A stretch of DNA of 64,000 nucleotides from Pseudomonas coleopterorum (GTDB taxonomy: Bacteria; Pseudomonadota; Gammaproteobacteria; Pseudomonadales; Pseudomonadaceae), in NCBI RefSeq assembly GCF_900105555.1, contig NZ_FNTZ01000001.1:4219001-4283000 (forward strand), in the 5' to 3' direction. Below, in pieces: positions 38,918 through 47,097 of the stretch (the stretch's first letter is position 1; the number at the start of each line of letters is the position of its first letter). The notes below the pieces were generated by a model. It had not been told where the DNA came from. It was given only the letters and a program-made list of their open reading frames with translations, and ran no database searches. The position numbers were made by a program, and so were the translations under genes.

Positions 38918-39138
38918 ACCGCTGCCGCGGCAGCGCGCTCGACCAGAGCCTGAATGCGCGCAGTGGTCGCGCCCTGCTTCTCTTCATGTTCCAGCAGGTT
39001 GAGCTGCAACGTGTCATTGTCATCCTTGGCCTGAGCCAGCTCGCCGGCCAGTTGTGCATTGCGTTCGGCCAGTTCCCGGTTGTGCTTCACCAGCTCGTTT
39101 ACCAGGCTTTCCAGTTGATTCAGAGACGCTTCCAACAT
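38914..39138 (-). CDS. small ZapB-like coiled-coil protein (TIGR02449-type)
   Basis: A 74-residue, almost entirely helical protein starting MLEASLNQLESLVNELVKHN, with continuous heptad pattern and few aromatic residues. This resembles the small coiled-coil proteins (ZapB/TIGR02449 type) encoded directly upstream of zapA. The 4-nt overlap with zapA indicates a two-gene operon. Role as Z-ring partner is inference from size, coiled coil and neighbour. Confidence 0.72.
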   Translation of the reverse strand: MLEASLNQLESLVNELVKHNRELAERNAQLAGELAQAKDDNDTLQLNLLEHEEKQGATTARIQALVERAAAAAV

Positions 39139-39296
39139 TAGCTATTTCCAACACTTTTTCAGGGGGCGCGAACGATAAAGAAAAAATCTCGCTCGGGCCA
39201 GCTTTGATAGGACCTCGATGGACCTACCGATCGTCATTCGGTTCGTCCCGTTCATCGGTCTTCATGGGTCTGGCCATTTGCAATGACGCCAGCCCC

Positions 39297-39323
39297 TCAA
39301 GACTTTTCACGTTCGACCGATAA
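39297..39323 (+). promoter_or_regulatory. FliA (sigma-28) promoter for the chemoreceptor
   Basis: TCAAGACT (39297-39304), an 11-base spacer, then ACCGATAA (39316-39323). Compared with TAAAGTTT-N11-GCCGATAA the spacing is exact and the -10 differs at one base; TCAAG is the usual Pseudomonas -35 form. Predicted transcription would start near 39331, which rules out an ATG at 39330 and supports the chemoreceptor start at 39381. Confidence 0.75.
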
Positions 39324-39380
39324 GCAGCGATGCTCCTTTCTGTGTCGCACGGACCGCGCCCTACCCTTCGGTATCCCTAC

Positions 39381-41006
39381 ATGTCTCTACGCAACATGAA
39401 CATTGCTTCGCGTGCTTTGCTCGGCTTCTCGCTCATTGGCCTGCTGATGATCGTGCTCGGGGTGTTTTCCCTGAACCAGATGGGTCATATCCGTGCCGCC
39501 GGCCAGAACATCGAGAACAATACCGTCCCCAGCATCAGCAGCCTCAACGACCTGACCCAGCTGACCCTGCGTCTGCGCGTGCTGTCGTACCGCCTGCTGT
39601 TGAATCGCGAAGCCGATACCCAGCAGAAGACCGTGCAGCTGTTCGATCAGCGCAACCAACAGATCAACCAGGCGCAGGCACGCTACGAGAAAATGATCTC
39701 CAGTGCAGAGGAACAGGCGGCGTACGACGACTACACCCGCCTGCTGGGCCAGTACCGTCAGCTTGAGACGCGCATGAAGAATTTTTCGGCGAACGACCAG
39801 GTGGATGAACTGCGCGCAATGCTCAACAGCGACATGCTGAGCAACTCGGAGCAGGTCAATGCCGCGCTGGACAAGCTGGTCAAGATCAACAACGCGCAGA
39901 CCCGCGAGATCAACCAGCAAGCCGATGACGAATACCGTTCGGCGCTCAGTTGGGTGGTAGGCATGCTGATCGTGGCCACGCTGCTGACATTTCTGTCCGC
40001 CTGGCTGCTGACCCGCAGCATCGTCAAGCCGATCGACCAAGCGCTGGTCGCCGCCGAGGCCATCGCCGAGGGCAATCTGACCCAGCCGATCCACGCAGAG
40101 GGACGCGACGAAGCCGCGCGCCTGCTGTTGGCCATGCAGAAGATGCAGGGCAAGCTGCGCGACACTCTGCAACGCATTTCCGGTTCGGCCACGCAACTGG
40201 CCTCTGCCGCCGAGGAGCTCAACAGCGTGACCGACGAGGGCGCTCGCGGCTTGACTCAGCAGAACAACGAGATCGAACAGGCCGCCACAGCGGTCAACGA
40301 GATGACCAGTGCGGTCGAAGAGGTGGCTCGCAATGCCGTGAGCACTTCCGAGGCTTCCCGGGACGCCACGACGTCGGCCAGCGATGGCCGTGATCTGGTC
40401 ATGGAAACGGTCAGTGCCATCGAGCGCATGAGTGGCGACGTGCAGAGCACGGCCGAGCTGATCGGCCATCTGGCCGCCGAATCGCGGGATATCGGCAAGG
40501 TGCTGGACGTGATTCGTGGCCTGGCTGACCAGACCAACCTGCTGGCGCTCAACGCTGCCATCGAGGCGGCACGCGCTGGTGAGGCCGGCCGCGGCTTTGC
40601 CGTGGTGGCCGACGAGGTGCGTGCACTGGCCCATCGCACCCAGCAGTCGACCAGCGAGATCGAACGCATGATCGGCAGCATCCAGGGGGGCACCGAGCAG
40701 GCGGTGGATTCGATGCGCAACAGCACCGAACGCGCCGAGTCGACCCTCAACATCGCCAAGGGCGCCGGCATGGCGCTGGAGACGATCAATGGCGCCATCG
40801 TGCAGATCAACGAGCGCAACCTGGTAATCGCCAGCGCCGCCGAAGAACAGGCGCAAGTGGCACGCGAGGTGGATCGCAATCTGGTGAACATCCGCGACCT
40901 GTCGGTGCAGACCGCCGCAGGGTCGGCGCAGACCACGGCCGCCAGCGGCGAGCTGGCGCGCCTGGCGGTGGACCTGAACGCGATGGTGGCGCGCTTCAAG
41001 GTGTGA
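39381..41006 (+). CDS. methyl-accepting chemotaxis protein, 4-helix-bundle sensor
   Basis: A 541-residue inner-membrane chemoreceptor. TM1 about 10-32 ([20 protein letters not shown]), a periplasmic helical bundle of about 155 residues (4HB_MCP type), TM2 about 188-211, then HAMP ([20 protein letters not shown]). The signalling tip is [20 protein letters not shown] followed by [20 protein letters not shown], the fully conserved hairpin. No C-terminal CheR-tethering pentapeptide is evident (ends MVARFKV). The upstream FliA promoter links it to the flagellar regulon. Ligand not predictable. Confidence 0.9.
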   Translation: MSLRNMNIASRALLGFSLIGLLMIVLGVFSLNQMGHIRAAGQNIENNTVPSISSLNDLTQLTLRLRVLSYRLLLNREADTQQKTVQLFDQRNQQINQAQARYEKMISSAEEQAAYDDYTRLLGQYRQLETRMKNFSANDQVDELRAMLNSDMLSNSEQVNAALDKLVKINNAQTREINQQADDEYRSALSWVVGMLIVATLLTFLSAWLLTRSIVKPIDQALVAAEAIAEGNLTQPIHAEGRDEAARLLLAMQKMQGKLRDTLQRISGSATQLASAAEELNSVTDEGARGLTQQNNEIEQAATAVNEMTSAVEEVARNAVSTSEASRDATTSASDGRDLVMETVSAIERMSGDVQSTAELIGHLAAESRDIGKVLDVIRGLADQTNLLALNAAIEAARAGEAGRGFAVVADEVRALAHRTQQSTSEIERMIGSIQGGTEQAVDSMRNSTERAESTLNIAKGAGMALETINGAIVQINERNLVIASAAEEQAQVAREVDRNLVNIRDLSVQTAAGSAQTTAASGELARLAVDLNAMVARFKV

Positions 41007-41021
41007 CCCCTGGGCGCCTGG

Positions 41022-41116
41022 AAGCGGCTCGCGCCGCTGCTACAGAAGCGCCGCGATCCCCTGTAGCAGCGGTGCAAGCCGCGTCCGGCCTCGACGCGGT
41101 GGTTCAGGTACCCCGT
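41022..41116. repeat. single family-2 REP unit, inverted relative to the arrays
   Basis: GCGGCTCGCGCCGCTGCTAC and CTGTAGCAGCGGTGCAAGCC face each other around GAAGCGCCGCGATCCC. The right-hand linker (GTCCGGCCTCGACGCGGTGG then TTCAGGTACC) is the reverse complement of the linker in the tandem arrays. Located between the convergent chemoreceptor and gbcB genes. Confidence 0.88.
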
Positions 41117-41126
41117 AGAGCACGTC

Positions 41127-42227
41127 TCAAAACTCGATCCGCACATCCCCCTTCGGCACGCTGCAGCAGGACAGGATGTAGCCCTCGGCTTCGTCATCCT
41201 CGGTGATGCCGCCGTTGTGCTCCATCTCCACTTCGCCGCCCAGCTTCAACACCTTGCAGGTGCCGCAAATGCCCATGCCGCACGCCTTGGGGATCATCAT
41301 GCCGAGCTTGGACGCCGCCGCGTGCACGGTTTCGCCCGGTGCCACGCGAATGCTCTTGCCGCTGGCGGTGAACTCCACCAGGTGCAGTTCGGAAACGTCT
41401 ACCTCCGGCGCATCGGCCGCCTGCTCGGCCTGTTCCACGGCGTCGGCGCGCGCCTCCGGGGGCGTGGCGCCGAACGATTCCTCGTGGTAGCGGGTCATGT
41501 CGAAACCGGCGGATTCCAGCAAGCGCTTGACCGCGTTCATGTACGGGGTCGGCCCGCAGCAATACACCTCGCGCTCCATGAAGTCGGGCGCGATCAGTTC
41601 CAGCAGCTTGTGGTTCAGGTAGCCACGATAGCCCGACCAAGGTTCGCCCAGCCCGTGCTTCTCGCAGATGATGTGCAGGCTGAAATTGTCGACCCGCGAA
41701 GCCATGTGCTCCAGCTCGCGGTGATAGATGATGTCCTTGGGCGAGCGCGCGCTATGCACAAAGACCATGTCGACGTTGGCATTGGTGTCGTAGAACCAGC
41801 GCGCCATCGACATCACCGGCGTGATACCCACCCCGCCGCTGAGGTAGAGGATCTTCGGCGCTGGAAAATCGATCGCGTTGAACAACCCAACCGGCCCGTG
41901 CACCGCCAGCTCCTGACCTTCGTGCAGGGTGTCGTGCAACCAGTTCGACACCCGCCCGCCCGGCACCCGCTTGATGGTGATGGAAAAGCTGTACGGCACC
42001 GACGGCGCGCTGGAAATCGTGTACGAGCGCATCACCGGCTCGCCTTCGATTTCCAGCTCCAGGGTCACGAACTGGCCCGGCTTGAAGAAGAACAGAATGG
42101 GTTGGTCGGCCATGAAGCAGAAGGTGCGCACGTCCCAGGTTTCCTGGATCACCTTGACGCAACGAACGATGTGGCGCCCATTGGCCCAGGTCTGGGTATT
42201 GACGGGCATCAGGAAGGGGTTGGACAT
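41127..42227 (-). CDS. gbcB: glycine betaine demethylase reductase subunit GbcB
   Basis: A 366-residue NAD(P)H:ferredoxin-type reductase feeding electrons to GbcA. The FAD domain has GEPVMRSYTISSAPSVPYSF, and the NAD domain has YLSGGVGITPVMSMARWFYD and YCCGPTPYMNAVKRLLESAG. The C-terminal plant-type 2Fe-2S domain has KACGMGICGTCKVL and a final CC in YILSCC. The ATG at 42227 (MSNPFLMPVNTQTW) is chosen because GGAG lies 7 bases upstream, rather than the ATG 12 bases earlier. Length equals PA5411. Divergent from gbcA. Confidence 0.94.
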   Translation of the reverse strand: MSNPFLMPVNTQTWANGRHIVRCVKVIQETWDVRTFCFMADQPILFFFKPGQFVTLELEIEGEPVMRSYTISSAPSVPYSFSITIKRVPGGRVSNWLHDTLHEGQELAVHGPVGLFNAIDFPAPKILYLSGGVGITPVMSMARWFYDTNANVDMVFVHSARSPKDIIYHRELEHMASRVDNFSLHIICEKHGLGEPWSGYRGYLNHKLLELIAPDFMEREVYCCGPTPYMNAVKRLLESAGFDMTRYHEESFGATPPEARADAVEQAEQAADAPEVDVSELHLVEFTASGKSIRVAPGETVHAAASKLGMMIPKACGMGICGTCKVLKLGGEVEMEHNGGITEDDEAEGYILSCCSVPKGDVRIEF

Positions 42228-42513
42228 GCTGTTCTCCAAGGTCGATTACCGACGGTGCGTGCAGCGATTCTGCGGGCGCGCTGCCCCTGCCACATTCCCA
42301 TCCGCGACATCCACATGCTTATGGCGACCAGGCCCATGCTGCCTAGCCTGCAGCGTCGGGAATGGATTTGGCCATGTCGCCCATGGATAAGGTTACCAGC
42401 GCGCCGAGTCGCACACTCCACCGCATCTGAACGCAGTTTCAGCCGCCTTGCGTCGACAACCGTAACCGCCACTTTTTTCGCGGCCACACTGCATGGCCAT
42501 GAGGATCAACACG
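42228..42513. promoter_or_regulatory. gbcB/gbcA divergent control region
   Basis: A 286-bp gap between gbcB and gbcA. In P. aeruginosa these genes are activated by GbdR, an AraC-family regulator sensing betaine/dimethylglycine. I see repeated CCATG-containing tracts around 42330-42390 but no direct repeat good enough to name as the GbdR site. No other gene fits. Confidence 0.45.
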
Positions 42514-43809
42514 ATGGATGCCACCACTACCCTGAGCCTGGGCGATCCACTGGAACCCGCACGCAAGGCCACCGCCCAGATGCTGCAGGAGCGCGAGCGT
42601 ACCTTCTCGCTGCCGCAGCCGTTCTATAACGACGAGCGCCTGTTCCAGATCGACATGCAGGAGATCTTCAACAAGGAATGGCTGATCGCCGGCATGACGT
42701 GCGAAATCCCGGCCAAGGGTAACTACCTGACCCTGCAGATTGGCAGCAATCCGATCATCCTGGTGCGTGGTGCCGAAGGGGTGGTGCATGCCTTTCACAA
42801 CGTCTGCCGCCATCGCGGTTCGCGGCTGTGCACCAAGGAAAAGGGCAAGGTCGCCAAGCTGGTCTGCCATTACCACCAATGGACCTATGAACTGGATGGC
42901 CGCCTGCTGTTCGCTGGCACCGAGATGGGCGCCGATTTCGACATGAAGCAGTACGGCCTCAAGCCCGTGCACGTGAAGACGTCCGGCGGCTACATCTTCA
43001 TCAGCCTGGCCGAGAACCCGCCTGCGATCGACAACTTCCTCAGTACGCTGAACCATTACATGGAACCGTACGACATGGAAAACACCAAGGTCGCGGTGCA
43101 GACCGATCTGCTGGAAAAGGCCAACTGGAAGCTGGTGCTGGAGAACAACCGCGAGTGCTACCACTGCGGCGGCTCCCACCCCGAACTGCTCAAGACCCTG
43201 CTGGAATGGGACGACGTCACCGATCCACGCGCCGACCAGGCCTTCAAGGACCACGTGGCTGCTTCGGCCGCTGCCTGGGATGCCGAGAAGATCCCCTACG
43301 CCCACGCCAGCCACGGCCTGCGCAACCGCATCGTGCGCATGCCGCTGCTCAAGGGCACGCTGTCGATGACGATGGACGGCCAGGTCGGCTGCAAGAAACT
43401 GATGGGCCGCATCAAGAACCCGGACCTGGGCTCGATGCGCATCCTGCACTTGCCGCACTCCTGGAACCACTGCATGGGTGACCACATCATCGTCTTCACG
43501 GTGTGGCCGATCAGCGCCCAGGAAACCCTGGTCACCACCAAATGGCTGGTACACAAGGATGCCGTGGAAGGCGTGGACTACGACGTCGCCCGCATGCGCC
43601 AGGTGTGGGACGCCACCAACGACCAGGACCGGCGCCTGGCCGAGGAAAACCAGCGCGGCATCAACTCCACCGCCTACCAGCCAGGCCCGTATTCGAAAAC
43701 CTACGAGTTCGGCGTGGTGAACTTCATCGACTGGTACAGCGAGCGCCTGCTGAGCAATTTGGGGGCGGAGCCTGCGGCCTATCTCAAGGGTGTGGCTGTG
43801 CACGAGTGA
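42514..43809 (+). CDS. gbcA: glycine betaine demethylase oxygenase subunit GbcA
   Basis: A 431-residue Rieske non-haem iron oxygenase that removes one methyl from glycine betaine as formaldehyde, giving dimethylglycine. Rieske ligands are C98-x-H100 (NVCRHRGSRLC) and C118-x2-H121 (LVCHYHQW). The mononuclear iron site is in LENNRECYHCGGSHPELLKT. The ATG at 42514 (MDATTTLSLGDPLEP) is preferred because AGGA lies 8 bases upstream; ATGs at 42493 and 42499 are possible. Length is close to PA5410. Expected substrate supply is the carnitine pathway downstream in this window plus choline oxidation elsewhere. Confidence 0.94.
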   Translation: MDATTTLSLGDPLEPARKATAQMLQERERTFSLPQPFYNDERLFQIDMQEIFNKEWLIAGMTCEIPAKGNYLTLQIGSNPIILVRGAEGVVHAFHNVCRHRGSRLCTKEKGKVAKLVCHYHQWTYELDGRLLFAGTEMGADFDMKQYGLKPVHVKTSGGYIFISLAENPPAIDNFLSTLNHYMEPYDMENTKVAVQTDLLEKANWKLVLENNRECYHCGGSHPELLKTLLEWDDVTDPRADQAFKDHVAASAAAWDAEKIPYAHASHGLRNRIVRMPLLKGTLSMTMDGQVGCKKLMGRIKNPDLGSMRILHLPHSWNHCMGDHIIVFTVWPISAQETLVTTKWLVHKDAVEGVDYDVARMRQVWDATNDQDRRLAEENQRGINSTAYQPGPYSKTYEFGVVNFIDWYSERLLSNLGAEPAAYLKGVAVHE

Positions 43810-43963
43810 CCCATGGCTGCGGCAAAAGCTGCGTCAGTGGCTGAAGCACCGGGCGTAACTGCAGCTGCAGCTGTGCGAAAGGTCTATACCATCGGTGTTC
43901 ATGGCTGGGGGCTGATCGATCGGAGATAAAGAGGGAAATCTATCCGATCAAGGCAGGCCCCCT

Positions 43964-46900
43964 ATGTCGCCTCACCCTCGTTTATCCGAGCAACTGACCA
44001 TCCACAGTCGCACGCCAGCACTGGCGGTTTGCGACCCTCGAGGTTTAGCCGTTCGCAGTATTGGCTACTATCGCCAACAAGCCGGCACCCCGGCAGTGCC
44101 TCGTATCAATGCCCAGTGGCATGACCACGCCGGGCGTCCCGTCGCTCAATGGGATCCGCGCCTGTTCGCGCAGTTCTGCGCCGGCAACAGCGAGACACCC
44201 AACCAACGCACGACTTTCAGCCTTTCCGGCGCCACCTTGCGGCAGCACAATGTCGATTCGGGCTGGAAGATCATGCTGCATGAGCCCCAAGGGATGCCTA
44301 TCTCTACGTGGGACAGTCGCGGGATTGCGACTCACTGCCACTACGATGATGTTGCGCGCCTGGTGGCCACGGTCAAATGCACCGCTGACGGCCAGCTACG
44401 CACCGCGCAGCGGGTCAGCTACGCCGCAGCGAATGCCGAGCAGGCTTCACGCAATCTATGCGGCGCCATTTACCGACACGATGACGACGCCGGTACCGTA
44501 TTCACTGAAGCGCTGGATATCCAGGGCCAGACCATCAGCACTACCCGCCACTATCTGGCCGGCGAGGTCGCTGCCGATTGGCCGCAAGCCCACAGCGAAC
44601 GCGACGCCTTGCTGGAATCTGGTGCTGGCTATCAAAGCACGTACCTGCATGATGCAACCGGCCAACTGCTGAGCCATGCCGATGCCCTGGGTAATGTCCA
44701 GCAGTTCGGTCATGACGTCAGCGGAGCACAGAACGCCGCCGGTCTGGTCACTGCCCAAGGCACGGAGCACGAATTACTACGAGCCACGGTACGCGATGCA
44801 GCTGACCGGGTGGTGTCGCAGACGACGGGCAACGGGGTCATTAGCCGCAATGAATATGATCCCATCGACCTGAGATTGCGACGCTCGGTCTCCAGGCGAG
44901 CCGATAACACGGTGCTGCAGGACCTGCATTACCTGTACGACCCCATTGGCAACGTCACCCAGATAAGCGATGAGGCCCAACCGGTCCGGTATTTCGCCAA
45001 TCGGCGTACCGAGCCAACCAACCTGTACCGCTATGACTCCTTCTACCAACTGATCGAAGCCCGCGGCCGCGAAGCGGCCAACACCGGCGGCGACGGGCCG
45101 CTGCTACCTCCTCTACTGGCCCTGCCCCAGGATGCTTCGCTGCTGCTCAACTACACGCAACACCTGAGTTACGACGAAGCCGGCAACCTGGTCGAGCTTC
45201 GACACGTGAACGGCCAACGCAATCGGACCCAACGTATGGCTGTGGCACGCGCCAACAATCGGTCTTTGGCAGAGCGTAATGGGCAACTGCCCGACGAGAC
45301 CCAATTGGCTGCCGCGTTCGACCGCAACGGCAATGCCCACGCATTGGAGGCAGGTCAGGCGTTGGCCTGGGACGAGTACAACCAGTTGCACGAGGTGGCG
45401 ACCGTGCGCCGAGATGACGGGCAGAACGACTACGAGCGCTACTGCTATGACGTTTCCGGCGCTCGGGTGCGCAAGCAGTCCACAGCCCTGCAAAGCCGCG
45501 GCTCGCGCGTGTGCGAAGTGCGCTATCTACCTGGCCTGGAAATCCGTACCGATAGCCGCAGCGGCGAACAGCTGCACGTGATCATCGCCCAGGCCGGCAG
45601 TAGCGCCGTAAGAATGCTGCATTGGGCAGAGGGCAAACCTGAGGCATTGCCCAACGACCAACTGCGCTACAACCTGGGCAACCATCTAGGTTCGTGCACC
45701 CTGGAGGTCGACAAGGATGGGCATCTGCTCAGCCGTGAAGAGTATTACCCATTCGGCGGCACGGCCTGCTGGGCCGGGCGCAGCGCCTTGGAAGCCAAGT
45801 ACAAGACCGTGCGTTACTCGGGCAAGGAGCGCGATGCCAGCGGCCTTTACTATTACGGCCTGCGCTACTACGCACCTTGGCTGATGCGCTGGATCAACCC
45901 CGACCCAGGCGGCGACATCGATGGTTTGAATCTGTATGCCATGGTGGGTAACAACCCGGTCTCCATGGTCGACAGCGACGGCCGAGCCAAGACCCGCTTC
46001 GACACGCTCGATGACATGATCGCTGCAGGCCCGACTGCTGAGTATCTGGAGGGTCAGCCCAGTTGGGGGCGGGGCTCGAAGGAGGAGCAGGCGCGAAAAT
46101 ACAACAACTGGAAAGGTCACTGCAAAACGTGGTTCAACCGCGCCAGGGACTCACGAGCACGGGTACTGCTAGCGTCGTTCGAAATCACCCATACTCGCAG
46201 CGCTGCAGTCATCCAGGCATTGAAAAACATGGAAAGCAACAGTGAGCTGGCCAAGTCGGTAGCCCTGCGCGGGGCAACGATTGCCGTCTCTAACTTGGCG
46301 TCCACAGGCGTGGGGGCGGCTACAGGTGCCGTAGTCGGAACTATGGTAATGCCCGGTCCTGGCACCATGGTCGGGACAGGCATCGGCATGGTGGTCGGCA
46401 AGCTGGCGAGTGTTGCCGCCGAAAAAGGCATGGAACATGCGGGGAACCATGCAACGCTGGATCTGCATACCGGAAGCCTGGGAGCGTCATCGATCGTCCA
46501 CGATGGCAAGATCCGCAAGAACGGCTTCTTCGGCAAGGCGTACAGCAAATTCCGCGGTTTTGTACCGGACAACAAGAAGAACGGCGTAAACCTTGCGACC
46601 GAAGCCTTCAAAACCGTCGGTTCCAAAGCTTTGGGCCCCTACGGCATCCTGCTCAAGTTAGGCGTGGACGGAGGTAAGGCGGCCCTTGAAATCGTCAAGA
46701 CACAGCAAGAAAAGGATCCGACCAAACTGGACCGTCTGGAAGCAGATCCAGACAAAACCTTTGCCATGCTGTACGAACGCACACTTCGTGTGGCGAAAAT
46801 GTACGGCGCCAGCGAAGCGGATGACCCGCTGCCCGGACTCAATGAAACCTTATCAAGAACCATGACATTGGGTGATCTTGCTGCCAAGTTCGGTGCGGCG

Positions 46901-46978
46901 GTCGATAGCCTGCAAGAGGCCGGCGCAGCGGTAGCAGCGTTCCGCCAACGTCATCCAGACAAGACGCAGGCAGCTTGA
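43964..46978 (+). CDS. orphan TccC-like RHS toxin with unrecognised C-terminal domain
   Basis: A 1004-residue RHS-repeat protein resembling the C subunit of insecticidal Tc toxins. The N-terminus (TPALAVCDPRGLAVRSIGYY) is TccC-like. YD-type RHS repeats run to about 610 (YRYDSFYQLIEARG, LSYDEAGNLVELRHVNG, NHLGSCTLEVDKDG). The core end is GLYYYGLRYYAPWLMRWINP followed by DPGGDIDGLNLYAMVGNNP. Asp624 (ERDASG) and Asp647 (DPGG) fit the autoproteolysis motif of RHS cocoons. The variable C-terminal domain (about 675-1004) is not one I recognise: a charged start, a Gly/Ala/Met-rich hydrophobic stretch at about 768-818, then a Lys-rich segment. No TcA/TcB, VgrG or evident immunity gene is adjacent. 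Its codons look more A/T-rich than the neighbours by eye. Confidence 0.88.
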   Translation: MSPHPRLSEQLTIHSRTPALAVCDPRGLAVRSIGYYRQQAGTPAVPRINAQWHDHAGRPVAQWDPRLFAQFCAGNSETPNQRTTFSLSGATLRQHNVDSGWKIMLHEPQGMPISTWDSRGIATHCHYDDVARLVATVKCTADGQLRTAQRVSYAAANAEQASRNLCGAIYRHDDDAGTVFTEALDIQGQTISTTRHYLAGEVAADWPQAHSERDALLESGAGYQSTYLHDATGQLLSHADALGNVQQFGHDVSGAQNAAGLVTAQGTEHELLRATVRDAADRVVSQTTGNGVISRNEYDPIDLRLRRSVSRRADNTVLQDLHYLYDPIGNVTQISDEAQPVRYFANRRTEPTNLYRYDSFYQLIEARGREAANTGGDGPLLPPLLALPQDASLLLNYTQHLSYDEAGNLVELRHVNGQRNRTQRMAVARANNRSLAERNGQLPDETQLAAAFDRNGNAHALEAGQALAWDEYNQLHEVATVRRDDGQNDYERYCYDVSGARVRKQSTALQSRGSRVCEVRYLPGLEIRTDSRSGEQLHVIIAQAGSSAVRMLHWAEGKPEALPNDQLRYNLGNHLGSCTLEVDKDGHLLSREEYYPFGGTACWAGRSALEAKYKTVRYSGKERDASGLYYYGLRYYAPWLMRWINPDPGGDIDGLNLYAMVGNNPVSMVDSDGRAKTRFDTLDDMIAAGPTAEYLEGQPSWGRGSKEEQARKYNNWKGHCKTWFNRARDSRARVLLASFEITHTRSAAVIQALKNMESNSELAKSVALRGATIAVSNLASTGVGAATGAVVGTMVMPGPGTMVGTGIGMVVGKLASVAAEKGMEHAGNHATLDLHTGSLGASSIVHDGKIRKNGFFGKAYSKFRGFVPDNKKNGVNLATEAFKTVGSKALGPYGILLKLGVDGGKAALEIVKTQQEKDPTKLDRLEADPDKTFAMLYERTLRVAKMYGASEADDPLPGLNETLSRTMTLGDLAAKFGAAVDSLQEAGAAVAAFRQRHPDKTQAA

Positions 46979-47074
46979 TTCGGACATACCCGAAAAGCCC
47001 TGGATTGCTGGAGGAAACATCCAGACACTGTGGAACATTTCACCCACAGGCTCCGTGAACTAGTGTCGCCCCCC

Positions 47075-47090
47075 AACAACAAAAAAGGGG
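47075..47090 (+). promoter_or_regulatory. CA-motif (Hfq/Crc-like) touching the acyltransferase Shine-Dalgarno
   Basis: AACAACAA (47075-47082), a perfect AAnAAnAA catabolite-activity motif, is followed directly by AAAAGGGG, the ribosome-binding site for the ATG at 47098. In pseudomonads Hfq/Crc represses translation by binding such motifs. Functional relevance for this gene is inference. Confidence 0.4.
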
Positions 47091-47097
47091 CGTCACC

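Noticed and set aside
42493..42513. Start of gbcA at 42493 or 42499
   Set aside because: AGGA is correctly spaced only for the ATG at 42514, which also gives the family's usual N-terminus and length.
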